Made by a program: the position numbers and the translations under genes. DNA of 64,000 bases from Beaufortia kweichowensis (lineage: Eukaryota; Chordata; Actinopteri; Cypriniformes; Gastromyzontidae). The notes beneath the pieces were generated by a model that was not told the DNA's origin, searched no databases, and saw nothing but the letters and a program-made list of their open reading frames with translations. The stretch's first letter is position 1; each line of letters opens with the position of its first letter. Positions 14,601-23,605 of this stretch are shown here, piece by piece. The stretch spans positions 13,660,075 to 13,724,074 of the forward strand of contig CM032811.1 of the NCBI GenBank assembly GCA_019155185.1, in the 5' to 3' direction.

Positions 14601-17344
14601 GCAGCATGGTGCAGATACTAACATCTTTTCGGGTTTGCTTGCTGCATTTTGGAGACGTCTGTTTTCACTTTCAACATACTGATTCGGGCTGTAAGCACTG
14701 CTTACGTTCTTCGGGTTTGACTTCATCTGTTTCTTTCTCTAAAATGATCCTGATTGTCTGGAACTTCCACGAAAATTCATAAAGTCGCTCGCACGGTCTT
14801 TAACCGACTCGGGGTCACGTTTTCTCAAGCAGGCTGCGTAACAGAAATGAGATATATTGATTGAATCTGCTGCTTCTGAATCAGACTAACAAGCTATCTG
14901 CCCTCCTTCTGAACTCCCTTTTCACCATCTATTTATCTTCTCTGTGAATAATATTTTGATAGCATTACAGGCTTCTTCTTAATCATGGTTCTTTCTGTCT
15001 TCTCCTGCAGATAAAGGTCTGTTTCACAGACCTCGTCCTTCCAGCCCGTTCTCCACAGATGGAAGCACGGTGGGCACGCACAGCCTGGGTCACCAGCGGG
15101 CGGCAAGACCCACCCGCAAACACAAAGGCCCTGGCACAGCCCCGCACCGCCGCGATGCCAGTGCTGACTGTAAGAACATTTAAACAATCCAACTCTTAAA
15201 TCTTTTTAGTCATAGATCTCTATTGCATATGATGCTTGTTATTGGTTACAGAAGATAGATGAGATGTTTGCAAAACCATTAACATCACTTATCTATAAGA
15301 ATAAAATCAATATTACCCTTTTGATGCCATTTACATAGATGCAAAACACACATACTGCTAAGATGATACATGCACAATATACATAAACGGAAAAAGTGAC
15401 ATGTGTGACAATTTTTTGCTTCTGTCTCAGACCTGCCGCCACCTCCAGAGCCTCCACCCTGCCAGACGGCTCGTGTTCAGGGCGCGAGGAACATGCCCAA
15501 CCCCTCGGATCGCAAAGCCTCCTCCTTAGAGAGGCAACCTATGATGGGCCTGGAGGAGATGAAGAGTTCTTTGGACCGTCAGACCAGAACCTCTCTGGAG
15601 CGTCATCGACAGGCCCAGGACAGACTGGGGTCAATAGAGAGGAGCGAGGAGAACTGGAGAGGACAGAAAAACGGTCCTGTTTCAGGTTGGTCTTTGGATG
15701 CTTTTTACTTGTCATCGATGTAAAAGAACTGCATTGTCTTAACCTTACAAGACAAAATTTTTTTATTTTATATATTTTTTAAATGATAAATATTTATTAT
15801 TATGCTCAAACAAACACAACAATACCACATAAATTTACTATAGTATACTTTCGTATTTACTGTAGTAAATTATTGTAGTATTTTATAATGATTTTTACAC
15901 TTTGTGAATGTATACTGTAGTATTCTGTAATATTAATTATAGTGAATTATTCAACTGTAGTTAATACTGTAGTATACTGTGGTAAATTGTAGATCAATTA
16001 CTCCTTGTTGATGTATAGTATACTATAGCTTTCTGTAGTATTAACTGTAGAGAATTATTCAATTATAGAAAATACTGTAGTGTACTGTAGTAAATTGTAG
16101 TATATTATAGTAATTTCCACACTTTGTTAAAGTATTCTGTAGTATTAACTATAGTGAATTGATCAACCATATGAACTATTGTATACTGTAATATTTACTG
16201 TGGTACTGTGGGTCAATACTATAGTTTACTATAGTTTAATTCAGATAAAATATTCAATATATTATATATAATAAATAAATGTATAATATATTCAAATATA
16301 TTTCTTTTCACAGTACAGACAGTAGAGGCACAAAAGAGCAACATAAGAAATATATAAAATACATGGTATTAAATAACTAGCTGAGAAAACATAGAGACAC
16401 GTCTATAGGATTGTGAAACCTTATAGTATCCGTATGATTTTGGAAAGATCAGCTTGGCACAGTAAACACACTCTTAATTTAGTGAAGTGGGCCTGTAAAA
16501 TATTATCTTGCTGTCCTGGTCACCAGAGACAGATGTTTGACAGTGCCAGCTGTGGACCCTTGGCATTCATTTACAGTCCCTGCTGTAAGGAGACCAAGCT
16601 GGAGAAAACAGATTGCCTTGTCTCTTTCTCTTAGTGAGCTCTACCCGGCCAACACGGCCTTCTCCAGAAACCCACAGACAGGAGGCACACTTATCCGCAC
16701 AGATGTACCCTAATCGCTCAAGCCCTCATTTTTCACTGTATACACACACGCTGCAATGAAGCAGGAGCCCCATCTGTGCCTGTCTGATCATTAGGATCCA
16801 GCATTCTGGCTCAAAGCAAACACAGAGAACCAGACCTGAATCTGGCCGGATCTCAGATGCTCGTAGTCCATCTTCAACTTTGGTTTGGGGATTTACCTGT
16901 ACGGTTTGGTCAAAACTGGCGACGGTCGGTCACGTCGGTACCAGTCGGACACAAACCAATTATGGATGTATTCCAAGCTGGAAACCCCCAGTCAACCTTC
17001 AGAAAACAAAACACCTGCTGACATTTTCAGTTACATGCAATAAACATATGGTTTTGTGTTTGTTTTTCAGAAGAGGCCATATTGCCATACAACAAACCGT
17101 CATTCCCATCCCCTGGGGGTCACAGCTCGTCCGGGACGGGCTCATCTAAAGGGTCGACGGGTCCTCGGAAAGGAGAGGGGACGAGGGCTCAACACCAGCG
17201 CTCCACCACAGAGCAGCCCGACAGCGGCTACATGGGGACCAATGCGCAGTACTCTGGAGAATTATGTAAGTCGTTGTTTTATTGAGAGGTTTCGTTTATT
17301 TGTTTGTGGATAATTACATTTCCATTTTCGTGTTTTCCACAGAG
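1357..17344 (+). CDS. robo2: robo2, roundabout guidance receptor 2 (3' part, cytoplasmic tail; spliced)
   Basis: Slit receptor acting at the plasma membrane of growing axons; only the intracellular tail is in this window. Coding exons, read directly: 1357-1481, 2097-2372, 3799-3924, 8305-8464, 9173-9436, 10080-10288, 14333-14518, 15011-15169, 15431-15685, 17071-17265 and 17343-17344 (end of stop). Together they give 651 residues in one frame, with GT/AG borders and matching phases throughout. Diagnostic blocks matching vertebrate ROBO2 are YSSIDFTTK, ATPYATTQILHSNS, IPDYRLADGLSNRMPHNQ, GGKGGKKKK, HLDELTRAYQ and PSFPSPGGHSSSGT, ending in GEL. CC1 lies at about fragment residues 82-88. CC2 is in the fourth exon and CC3 in the ninth. 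Family knowledge: the CC motifs dock Abl, Ena/VASP and srGAP. The ROBO2-specific blocks exclude robo1. The Ig, FN3 and transmembrane exons lie left of the window. The gene converges on robo1. Confidence 0.97.
2097..2372 (+). CDS. robo2: robo2 exon with CC1 tyrosine motif
   Basis: Acceptor GTTCAG, donor ACA|gtaagt, 276 nt. It encodes MLSDGAIYSSIDFTTK, then ATPYATTQILHS and GYSLPD. PTPYATT-type sequence is the conserved cytoplasmic motif CC1, whose tyrosine is a known Abl substrate region in Robo proteins. Here Ala replaces the first Pro, whereas robo1 keeps PTPYATT. Confidence 0.96.
2373..3798 (+). other. robo2 intron
   Basis: AT-rich intron of 1.4 kb with no recognisable gene or repeat. It ends in a strong pyrimidine tract (CCTCCCCCAG). 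Confidence 0.85.
3799..3924 (+). CDS. robo2: robo2 exon: IPDYRL...SSHNSS
   Basis: Acceptor CCCCCAG, donor TCAG|gttggt, 126 nt, phase 1 on both sides. It encodes LLFIPDYRLADGLSNRMPHN, then a Ser/Thr/Asn-rich stretch (QDFSTTSSHNSSDRS). The match to vertebrate ROBO2 is nearly residue for residue from memory. Confidence 0.96.
3925..8304 (+). other. robo2 intron, 4.4 kb
   Basis: No exon seen. A short imperfect TTAG/TTGG tetranucleotide stretch lies near 4230-4320. Two stretches of unusually high complexity against an AT-rich background (about 6480-7060 and 7310-7690) are candidate regulatory elements and are listed under findings. Confidence 0.7.
8305..8464 (+). CDS. robo2: robo2 exon with CC2 proline motif
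   Basis: Acceptor TTGTAG, donor GGAGG|gtggga, 160 nt, phase 1 in and 2 out. It starts with a basic run (GGKGGKKKKTKA), then SSWANVPLPPPPIHPLPG, then MDHYATEHH. LPPPP is the Ena/VASP EVH1-binding motif known as CC2. The donor is inferred from the next exon's phase (GG|G TAT). Confidence 0.95.
8465..9172 (+). other. robo2 intron, 0.7 kb
   Basis: No exon seen. About 8740-9070 is a non-repetitive, mixed-composition stretch that could be conserved noncoding sequence; this is inference only. Confidence 0.7.
9173..9436 (+). CDS. robo2: robo2 exon: PLPVQTYLHQ...DELTRAYQ
   Basis: Acceptor TTCCAG, donor TTG|gtaaga, 264 nt. It encodes PPLPVQTYLHQGLEDEL, an acidic run, PTPPIRGVASSPAAVSFG, QSTATLSPSPREE and HLDELTRAYQLDM. 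It is paralogous to the robo1 exon 44346-44579 (PTPPVRGAASSPAAVSY, STATLTPSPQEE). SP/TP sites suggest phosphorylation, which is inference. Confidence 0.96.
9437..10079 (+). other. robo2 intron, 0.64 kb
   Basis: No gene or repeat recognised. It ends in CTCTGCAG. Confidence 0.8.
10080..10288 (+). CDS. robo2: robo2 exon: acidic DEDDDDEEDE and SVTG
   Basis: Acceptor CTCTGCAG, donor ACGG|gtgagc, 209 nt, phase 2 in and 1 out. It encodes HMQGGPYPPQAP, VGYVSSTLVSDIETD, an acidic stretch and TPGSSMDNLDSSVTG. The exon ends exactly where the robo1 paralogue continues without an intron. Confidence 0.96.
10289..14332 (+). other. robo2 intron, 4.0 kb
   Basis: No constitutive exon seen. It contains a degenerate TTAG tract plus CT microsatellite (11430-11652), an AT-rich simple stretch (about 12780-12910) and a GC-richer, high-complexity block at about 13240-13560 that is an enhancer candidate. 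Confidence 0.75.
11430..11652 (+). repeat. TTAG tetranucleotide and (CT)n microsatellite
   Basis: Degenerate TTAG/TTGG repeats lead into about six perfect GTTA units, which abut about 42 bp of uninterrupted CT (11611-11652). The CT is on the robo2 sense strand. Confidence 0.95.
14333..14518 (+). CDS. robo2: robo2 probable cassette exon (SMVNGWGSAS block)
   Basis: Acceptor CTCTCCAG, donor AGAG|gtccgt (weak at +4 to +6), 186 nt, phase 1 on both sides. It encodes SMVNGWGSASEDDDRNFSS, SSSDGSLFT, ARALVAAADKAGYRLDG and SLSKR. Because it is a multiple of three with equal phases, skipping it leaves the frame intact (SVTG joined to DKGLFH-type sequence). Known mammalian ROBO2 isoforms differ over this block. 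Cassette use here is inferred. Confidence 0.9.
15011..15169 (+). CDS. robo2: robo2 exon: RPRPSSPFSTDGS, basic HKG
   Basis: Acceptor CTCCTGCAG, donor GACT|gtaaga, 159 nt, phase 1 on both sides. It encodes HRPRPSSPFSTDGST, then a basic stretch (RAARPTRKHKG) and APHRRDASAD. It parallels the robo1 exon 42468-42632 (HRPSSPVSTDSN). The preceding intron (14519-15010) shows nothing notable. Confidence 0.95.
15431..15685 (+). CDS. robo2: robo2 exon with CC3 polyproline motif
   Basis: Acceptor TGTCTCAG, donor TCAG|gttggt, 255 nt, phase 1 on both sides. It opens with YLPPPPEPPPCQ, the CC3 polyproline motif that in Robo proteins binds the SH3 domain of srGAPs. Next come SDRKASSLERQ, a Met/Glu-rich MMGLEEMKSSLDR and repeated LER/LDR units with helical character, to QKNGPVS. 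Confidence 0.95.
15686..17070 (+). other. robo2 intron, 1.4 kb
   Basis: The first part is low-complexity tandem-like DNA (about 15830-16235, see repeat). From about 16400 to 17040 it is non-repetitive. A pyrimidine tract with CTTAG at 16634 precedes a short open stretch, but no good donor follows it, so no exon is called. Confidence 0.75.
15830..16235. repeat. Degenerate TACTGTAGTA repeat
   Basis: Many imperfect copies of TACTGTAGTA, AACTATAG and TGTAGTAAAT, with internal dyad symmetry (TACTGTAGTA versus TATACTACAG). The block is AT-rich and noncoding. It looks like an old minisatellite or a palindromic interspersed repeat. Confidence 0.8.
17071..17265 (+). CDS. robo2: robo2 exon: PSFPSPGG...GEL C-terminus
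   Basis: Acceptor TTTTTCAG, donor TTAT|gtaagt, 195 nt. It encodes EEAILPYNKPSFPSPGGHSS, then SSKGSTGPRKGEG, HQRSTTEQPDSGYMG and SGEL. The last base is the T of a TAG stop completed in the next exon. GEL is also the end of human ROBO2 as I recall it. Reading through the donor instead gives CKSLFY-stop. Confidence 0.96.
17343..17344 (+). CDS. robo2: robo2 terminal exon: last two bases of the split TAG stop
   Basis: The 77-nt intron 17266-17342 (gtaagt...TTTTCCACAG) splits the stop as T|AG. The downstream exon is otherwise 3'UTR. The short intron has a good donor and a pyrimidine-rich acceptor. Confidence 0.88.
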
Positions 17345-18760
17345 TGAGCCATTTTGATGGAAACAGACGAATGCCTTGATCTGTCCCGGATATGCCTCAC
17401 CGTCTCGGTGCAATGAACTCGTTAAGCGTCAGACAGCAGAAAAGAAAAAAAGAATAAAAAATCTGAAAATGACGAACTGTAAATGTGATGTAAAGATGGA
17501 CGTGCAACCCACAACATCCCTCACCTTCCCTCGTAAACTTTCCATTCACAGAAAAAAAGCAAGTTGTTGGAAAAAAACAAAAACGCTAAGGAAGGCCGGC
17601 GAACCTGCAAAGGGAATCGAATTGTCCTGTAAATATATCCTTGACGTCGGAGATTGAAAATGACATTATTGTTATTGCATTGCTATGCAAACCGAGTTCT
17701 GTTTCCGCGCTCTCCTCCCTTTTACGCTGTTGGTCGTTTGTACGATAAGTGAATTGATGGGCTGTGGTGCCATAAAAAATTATGTTGTCATCCATCATTT
17801 GTTAATACTTCTCATGAATTAATTGTTGTCATTATAATAATTATTATAATTAATTATTTTCTTTTGCACTGCAATTTTGGTGATAAGCACAAAATCATAG
17901 CTCCTGCTGACATGAAGAATTGTGGGTAAGGAAATGTGAAGGGGAGTATCTGTACTGTAACTAGAGATTAAAAAATATATAACCGTGTACAGAGATATAT
18001 TAAGATATGAGATTTTCCGCAGTCGGGTTCCTCTGAGTTTACGGTAAAGGAACTAGATCCTCTCCATGCTGGAAATGGGCAAACTAGTCACAGATGGGTT
18101 GATGGGAAAACTCTTTCCAGGGACGTTTATAATAAGTGCTTCTACTTTTCAACTCTTCCCACTGCCCCTAACCTTTCTACTTAGTAGTCAAATCTAGTCC
18201 ACTTGGTCCGATTGGAATTTTTAACTACACTGGACTACAGATACCAAACTCACTGTTTCTAATCTTGCTTTTGTTTCACATGTCGATCAATATTTTGTCC
18301 ATGCGAGCGTAACAAAACCAACACGGCCAATGTTTGGAGGTGAATTGCTTGATTTGCGAGAGAAACTTTACTTTTGTTTTTTGTTTACATATTTTTTGAT
18401 CTCCACTTTGAAAACAAGCACTTGAAACGTGAGCAATTTAAAAGCCATATGAACAAAGCTACAATGCCCCTGCCTTCCTGTGAGGTTTCTGCCTTCCTCT
18501 AGAGGTTTTGTAGACGTTCTTGTGCTTGTCTTGAGATTCGACGTATGTGACAGATCTCGAGTGGAGAGTCGGGTACTTCGTTTTACTTTTGTTGAGCACT
18601 TAATTTATCTTATTTTATAATATGTCCCAAAGCATTGATTTTCTTCCCCTGGTTCTCCTGTTTTTATTATGCAGGGCGCCAGAATATTTTCAGATCAAAC
18701 GATCAGATCAGTCCATTAATTGCATAATAAAGTCTTTCAAATAAATAAAAGCCAATAACA
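17345..18760 (+). other. robo2: robo2 3'UTR (approximate end)
   Basis: Untranslated sequence after the TAG. It has an AT-rich stretch near 17815-17870 and a Pumilio-type TGTAAATA at 17628-17635. The 3' end is inferred from clustered polyadenylation signals at 18726-18749. A further signal at 19578-19583 would lengthen the UTR by about 0.85 kb. Confidence 0.65.
18726..18749 (+). terminator. robo2 candidate polyadenylation signals
   Basis: Three AATAAA hexamers lie at 18726, 18740 and 18744, followed within 40 bases by a T/G-rich stretch. This is the densest signal cluster downstream of the robo2 stop. Another AATAAA is at 19578. Usage is inferred. Confidence 0.55.
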
Positions 18761-19709
18761 TTAACGGCTTTGATTTTGGTCTTGCAGTATGTCCCACGTG
18801 ATCGCTAAGACAACGTGGTTGAACGTTTTTTTTCCATGTCCTCAGTGTTTCGTAAAACATCTTTGTGAGATTTTTCACTGTTTTAAGTCCTTTTACACAG
18901 ACACAGCGTGCATGTCACCTGACCGCTTTTTAGTTCTTTTGCTTAATGAAATTTTACAAATATAAATATATTATGAAAACGAAATGTACAGAAGGCTGCT
19001 CAAAAGGATATTTTTACTGCAGAAGGCGCTGGTAAAATGACTGTTTGCTTTCCTTCTTTTCATTTCTGTGTAACGGAACTGATGACAGCTCGGAAATGAA
19101 AGCTCTCTCGGACTGGGCCGTTCTTCTCACACGTTCACGTCTTTCTCCTGGTTTTCACATCATTTCAATGCTAATGTCCAGCTGTTTGGAATAATGAGGT
19201 GCGAACGAGTATCTCAGGTGATTTTTCATCTATATGGGTGGTGTTGATGTGGGTGTATATAAATGTATATATTCATATGCATCCTCACGTAAAGAGAGTT
19301 CATTTCATGTTCGCTATTGAAAAGTTTTTCCACCCCGTGTACCTGATGGATCGCTATATGCTCTCTTCCTTTTTGGCCCTGTCGACAGTGGATGTCCATT
19401 TCTTCCTTTCATCTGAAACGTGCCGGTACACTAAATGTCCATAAGACAAAGATGTCACTTACAGAACATACCAAAATTAATATTGATATTTCTAATGTCT
19501 AATGCATTTTAGTGTCTTTTTTAATACTTGTTTCTTTAAACATCACAGTGTTGTTGTTTTTTTGTATTTATTAAGATAATAAAGGTATATTGTGAAAAAT
19601 GCATAAATGTTTGTGGAATATAAATTTCTTTTTATTGACTTACTGTGAATCAGCTGAATCTAAAGATTGTCTTTTATCGTTTCTAACATCCTATGCTTCA
19701 AAAACTAAA

Positions 19710-19970
19710 CGGCAACAAAAAGATAAATATTTCTAAGTGTAGTATTTCAATACTACTTGGGACTAAATTGGCCTGCTTTTTAGTTTATAAACGTGTACTT
19801 TTAAGTACATTTTAATATAACAGTAATAAACTTTACGTACATGACTAGTTTTACTACTAAAGTATGTTTTTCTGGGAAGCAGAAAAAACATAAAAAGTAG
19901 ATTAAAAGTATACTTTCGTATTTTATGTTTCAATGAAATATACTAATACTAGCACACTCAAAAAAACTTA
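19710..19970 (-). repeat. Interspersed repeat copy A
   Basis: The reverse complement of this stretch matches 28860-28985 over GCCAATTTAGTC, the flanking AGTAGTATT and a GTAAAGTTTATTA block. It is rich in AAGTATACTTT-type motifs common in fish interspersed repeats. No coding capacity. Boundaries are approximate and the family is not named. Confidence 0.7.
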
Positions 19971-21337
19971 TTTTTGTAAGTGGATAGATTATAAACTATT
20001 TTTCAGATTATGGAAACCTAACTACCAAAATTCAAAGCCATTTGTCCCTGTCCAAAGAGAAGATGTTGCCGTACATAAAACACGTTTACACAGTTTACTT
20101 TATAATGCAATGTAAAGTATGTTGTTGGCATTTCAAAATCTTATATAATCAACACATTTCAATATGAGCACATTGTATATAGATCATACATATATGGGGG
20201 CTTAAATTAAAATAAAACATAGTAAATCTCAAAAAGATAACTAAAAATATAGTCATTCAGATACTTCAGAAAAAAGGTCTGCTGAATAAAATTACAAAAT
20301 GACGTGTTCCACCAAATCCATTAAATTCCTCATGTCAGAAGTTGTTATTCAGGTGTTTAGACTCGCTGTGCCTCTCTGACTAAAAAGTCTTTCAGGGATA
20401 ATCTGGCGAATATCTTTAAATCATGTTACTAAAAAAGGCATAAACAAGCTTTTGCACTATGATTTACTTTTTAAGTAAATCCAAAGTAAAATCAGTGAAT
20501 CAATCAAATTCTTCCCTCTGTGGACACAAAGACTGTAATAAATTGTGTGTTTTTGGACATCTGCTAAACACACACTTTTGTTCCTTAGAAGCAAGATACA
20601 AGTCATACAGGTTTAAAGTGACATCCAGGTGAGCAAACATTTTCATTTTGGGGTGAACTAAAATAACACAAAACAAAAATGATTTGTCATTTGCATTACT
20701 GGCCATTTACAGTATGGGATTTGATGTGCATGTTAATGTTGTTCTTTCAGGTCTATATGATTCCTGTCATAGCATTCTTCATCTCTGGATTCAGTAGTGA
20801 AAAGGAGGAATGGAAGTTTGACAGAAAACAATGAGAAACAATGGAAAGTCATGTAACAGTGAACATAAACCAGTTGTTGTGTTCACTGAAAAGTGACTGT
20901 GTTTGTGTTTATAGCAAAACCTGCTCTGTGTTCCTCTGAGGGTAAGTTACACACACACACAAAACGCACACACCTCCTGTATGCCTGGAAGTAAAAAAAA
21001 TAATGACTAACCCTTTTATTTCGCCAGCAAAGCAAAAAAAATTCTCTCCCCCAATTTCATGGCTTTTTCCTCTCATTTTTCACCTGCTTCGTCTAAATGC
21101 ATTTTTCCATCGGTTTTCCAAATGGTTGCCTTCTCGAGTTGCAGTATTAACACCAGATCTACATAGTTTTAATGTTGATCCTCTTGGATAAGATATGAGC
21201 TGTTGACTTTAATTGCATATATTGAGAATTATGTTTTTTTCTTTTATTTGATTTAGATGGTGGCTGCATTTAAAGCCATATTTGTGGATGCTTTGGATGT
21301 GCTGGTATGTAATTAAAGGAAACATCCCTGACTACTG

Positions 21338-21527
<190 letters not shown>

Positions 21528-21640
21528 AATGAGGAATGGAAACAGAGGCCAGTGGTACCAGTACAACACAATTCATCATTCATGTCATCCATACCAGAGC
21601 CAGCTGCTCAGAACAGAAACGGAAAATTAGCATTTCAACC

Positions 21641-21671
<31 letters not shown>

Positions 21672-23454
21672 AGTCCCTTGTTTTGTCACTTTTCACTGTT
21701 AATGGTCTTTCCTCATCATTTAACTGGGAAACGAATTCCTGTCTTTTCTGATTGTGACACATATGTGTCTTTCTGCACTTTGTTTGTGCTGAAACCACAT
21801 TTATTTATTTTTTTAGGTGAAATGATTATTTTTTAAGAACTCTAGTTTAAGTTCTAGTTTGAGTTTTCTTATTAGTTCATCTTGCTTATCTCATCTCATT
21901 CATATACATTTATAATTTAATTAAAAAAAATTCAGTGGCTTTGTAAATATCACAATACTAAACTGTAATAAATTATCACTTATGTGATTTTTTTTTTAGT
22001 TGGACATGCCAAAATAAATGCCAAAAAAACTTAAAATGTACATGTGTTGTTTTATATTTTTTTACATAAAAACTCTTTTATTTCAGGAAAGATATGTTTA
22101 ATGTTTTACAAACAATATTCTTTGTCATCATCTTAAGAAATTAAGTGATGAAGTTTTGCAGTTTGCATAAAATTTCATAAAAACCCATATGGCAAAATAT
22201 TGTGAGGATAAACAGGTTTATTGTTTGTTTCTTGCTTCGTTCAGCACATAACTTGATGCAATAATAGACTCGTCCCTGAAACTTTACAAGGACAGTGTAA
22301 ACGCTGTAATCTGTTTATATGAGCTTTGATGTAAATCTGAAACATAACACATTTCAATGTATTTTGAAGAAAGAACAGATCTCAGTAAATGCATTAAAAC
22401 ATTTTTTTGTTCAGCACATTGTTCTGCTCTTCCTTTTCTTGTTAAGATGATCAATTCAAACAAGCTCTTTTATTTCACTTTTGACACTGAGGTTTTATTT
22501 TTCCTTTTATCTTTCAGATCTCCCATCTTTTCATGAATCCACTGAGCTTTCATGGCTGTCTTCATACGACTGCAGTTAGCTGAAGTCAAAAGTACTGTAA
22601 TTACCAATGAACGCTCGCTAGAACTTTTCTTTTGTCGAGCTGAAAGAGAACCAAAGGCCAATCTCACAGCGGCCGGAGATTGAATGAAGTTTAGGGAATC
22701 TTTCTGAAAGGGAACATCTATTCAACCAAGAAAATCATTTCACCAAACCGCAGTCTCCACATCCACCTGAACATCCACCTGTTGGAGAATGAGATGAGAG
22801 ATCCGAGGTCCGAGCGACGGCTTGTCTTCAGGTGGGATTGCCTGATGAACATCTCTTAATCAAGCTGTAATTGTTCGAGCAGGACCCCTGGTGACCCGGT
22901 TAATGGAAATGGCCCAGATTAATGATGTGTGCTCACTCACACAGTGGGAGGTGCCGCTCACACCCACGACTCATTGGCTCCTTCATTAATTTATTAATAA
23001 TGTCTAACAATGAAGCTGAAACAAAGAAGCATCACGTCAAGGACAATGAAAAGGAGACACTATTTCTGCATTGAGGTATGATTCATGTGTGTATTTAAAT
23101 GAATTGATAATTATAAAATGTGTGAAATTGGTCACAGTTTGAAATTAATTATTGAATTAGAGAAGGAGGATACGGGGCCATTGTAACACATTATCTACTC
23201 ATAAATCTTTTCTAAAGACGTCAGTAAGTGAAATGAATGAAGAGTTTCTTGAATATTGGACAGAAAATGTGTAAACCAATGGCTGATCCCTTCCAAATCT
23301 GAGAATAAACAGGACTGTGAATTTGTCAAATATGATGTTTTTTCATCTTCTATGAAAGAAACATTGTAACCTAAACACTAAACTTTATTATTATACCTGA
23401 AATCAGAGGAAAGTATGTTACTAAAGCTCTTTCCAAACCCTAAACCAACTCTAA

Positions 23455-23605
23455 AGTCATTGGTTATTATGAAAATGAACTATGGTAACCATAATTTATT
23501 GGTTTTATTTGTAGTAAAACCATAGTAGATAAAGTATGTAAATGGATATGATTTCACCAAAAAACATGGTTACAACATTTTTACTATAATACAATCATGG
23601 GAAAT
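23455..23605. repeat. Degenerate inverted repeat (TATGGTAACCATAA type)
   Basis: Contains TATGGTAACCATAA, GTAGTAAAACCATAG and CATGGTTACAACATTTTTACTA, arranged as imperfect inverted blocks. It resembles short fish DNA-transposon derivatives. Boundaries uncertain. Confidence 0.5.

Noticed and set aside
16635..16760. Possible extra robo2 cassette exon (open after CTTAG, reading STRPTRPSPETHRQ)
   Set aside because: The acceptor and phase fit and the composition resembles Robo tail, but the only possible donor is a weak GTATAC and I recall no matching exon in ROBO2.
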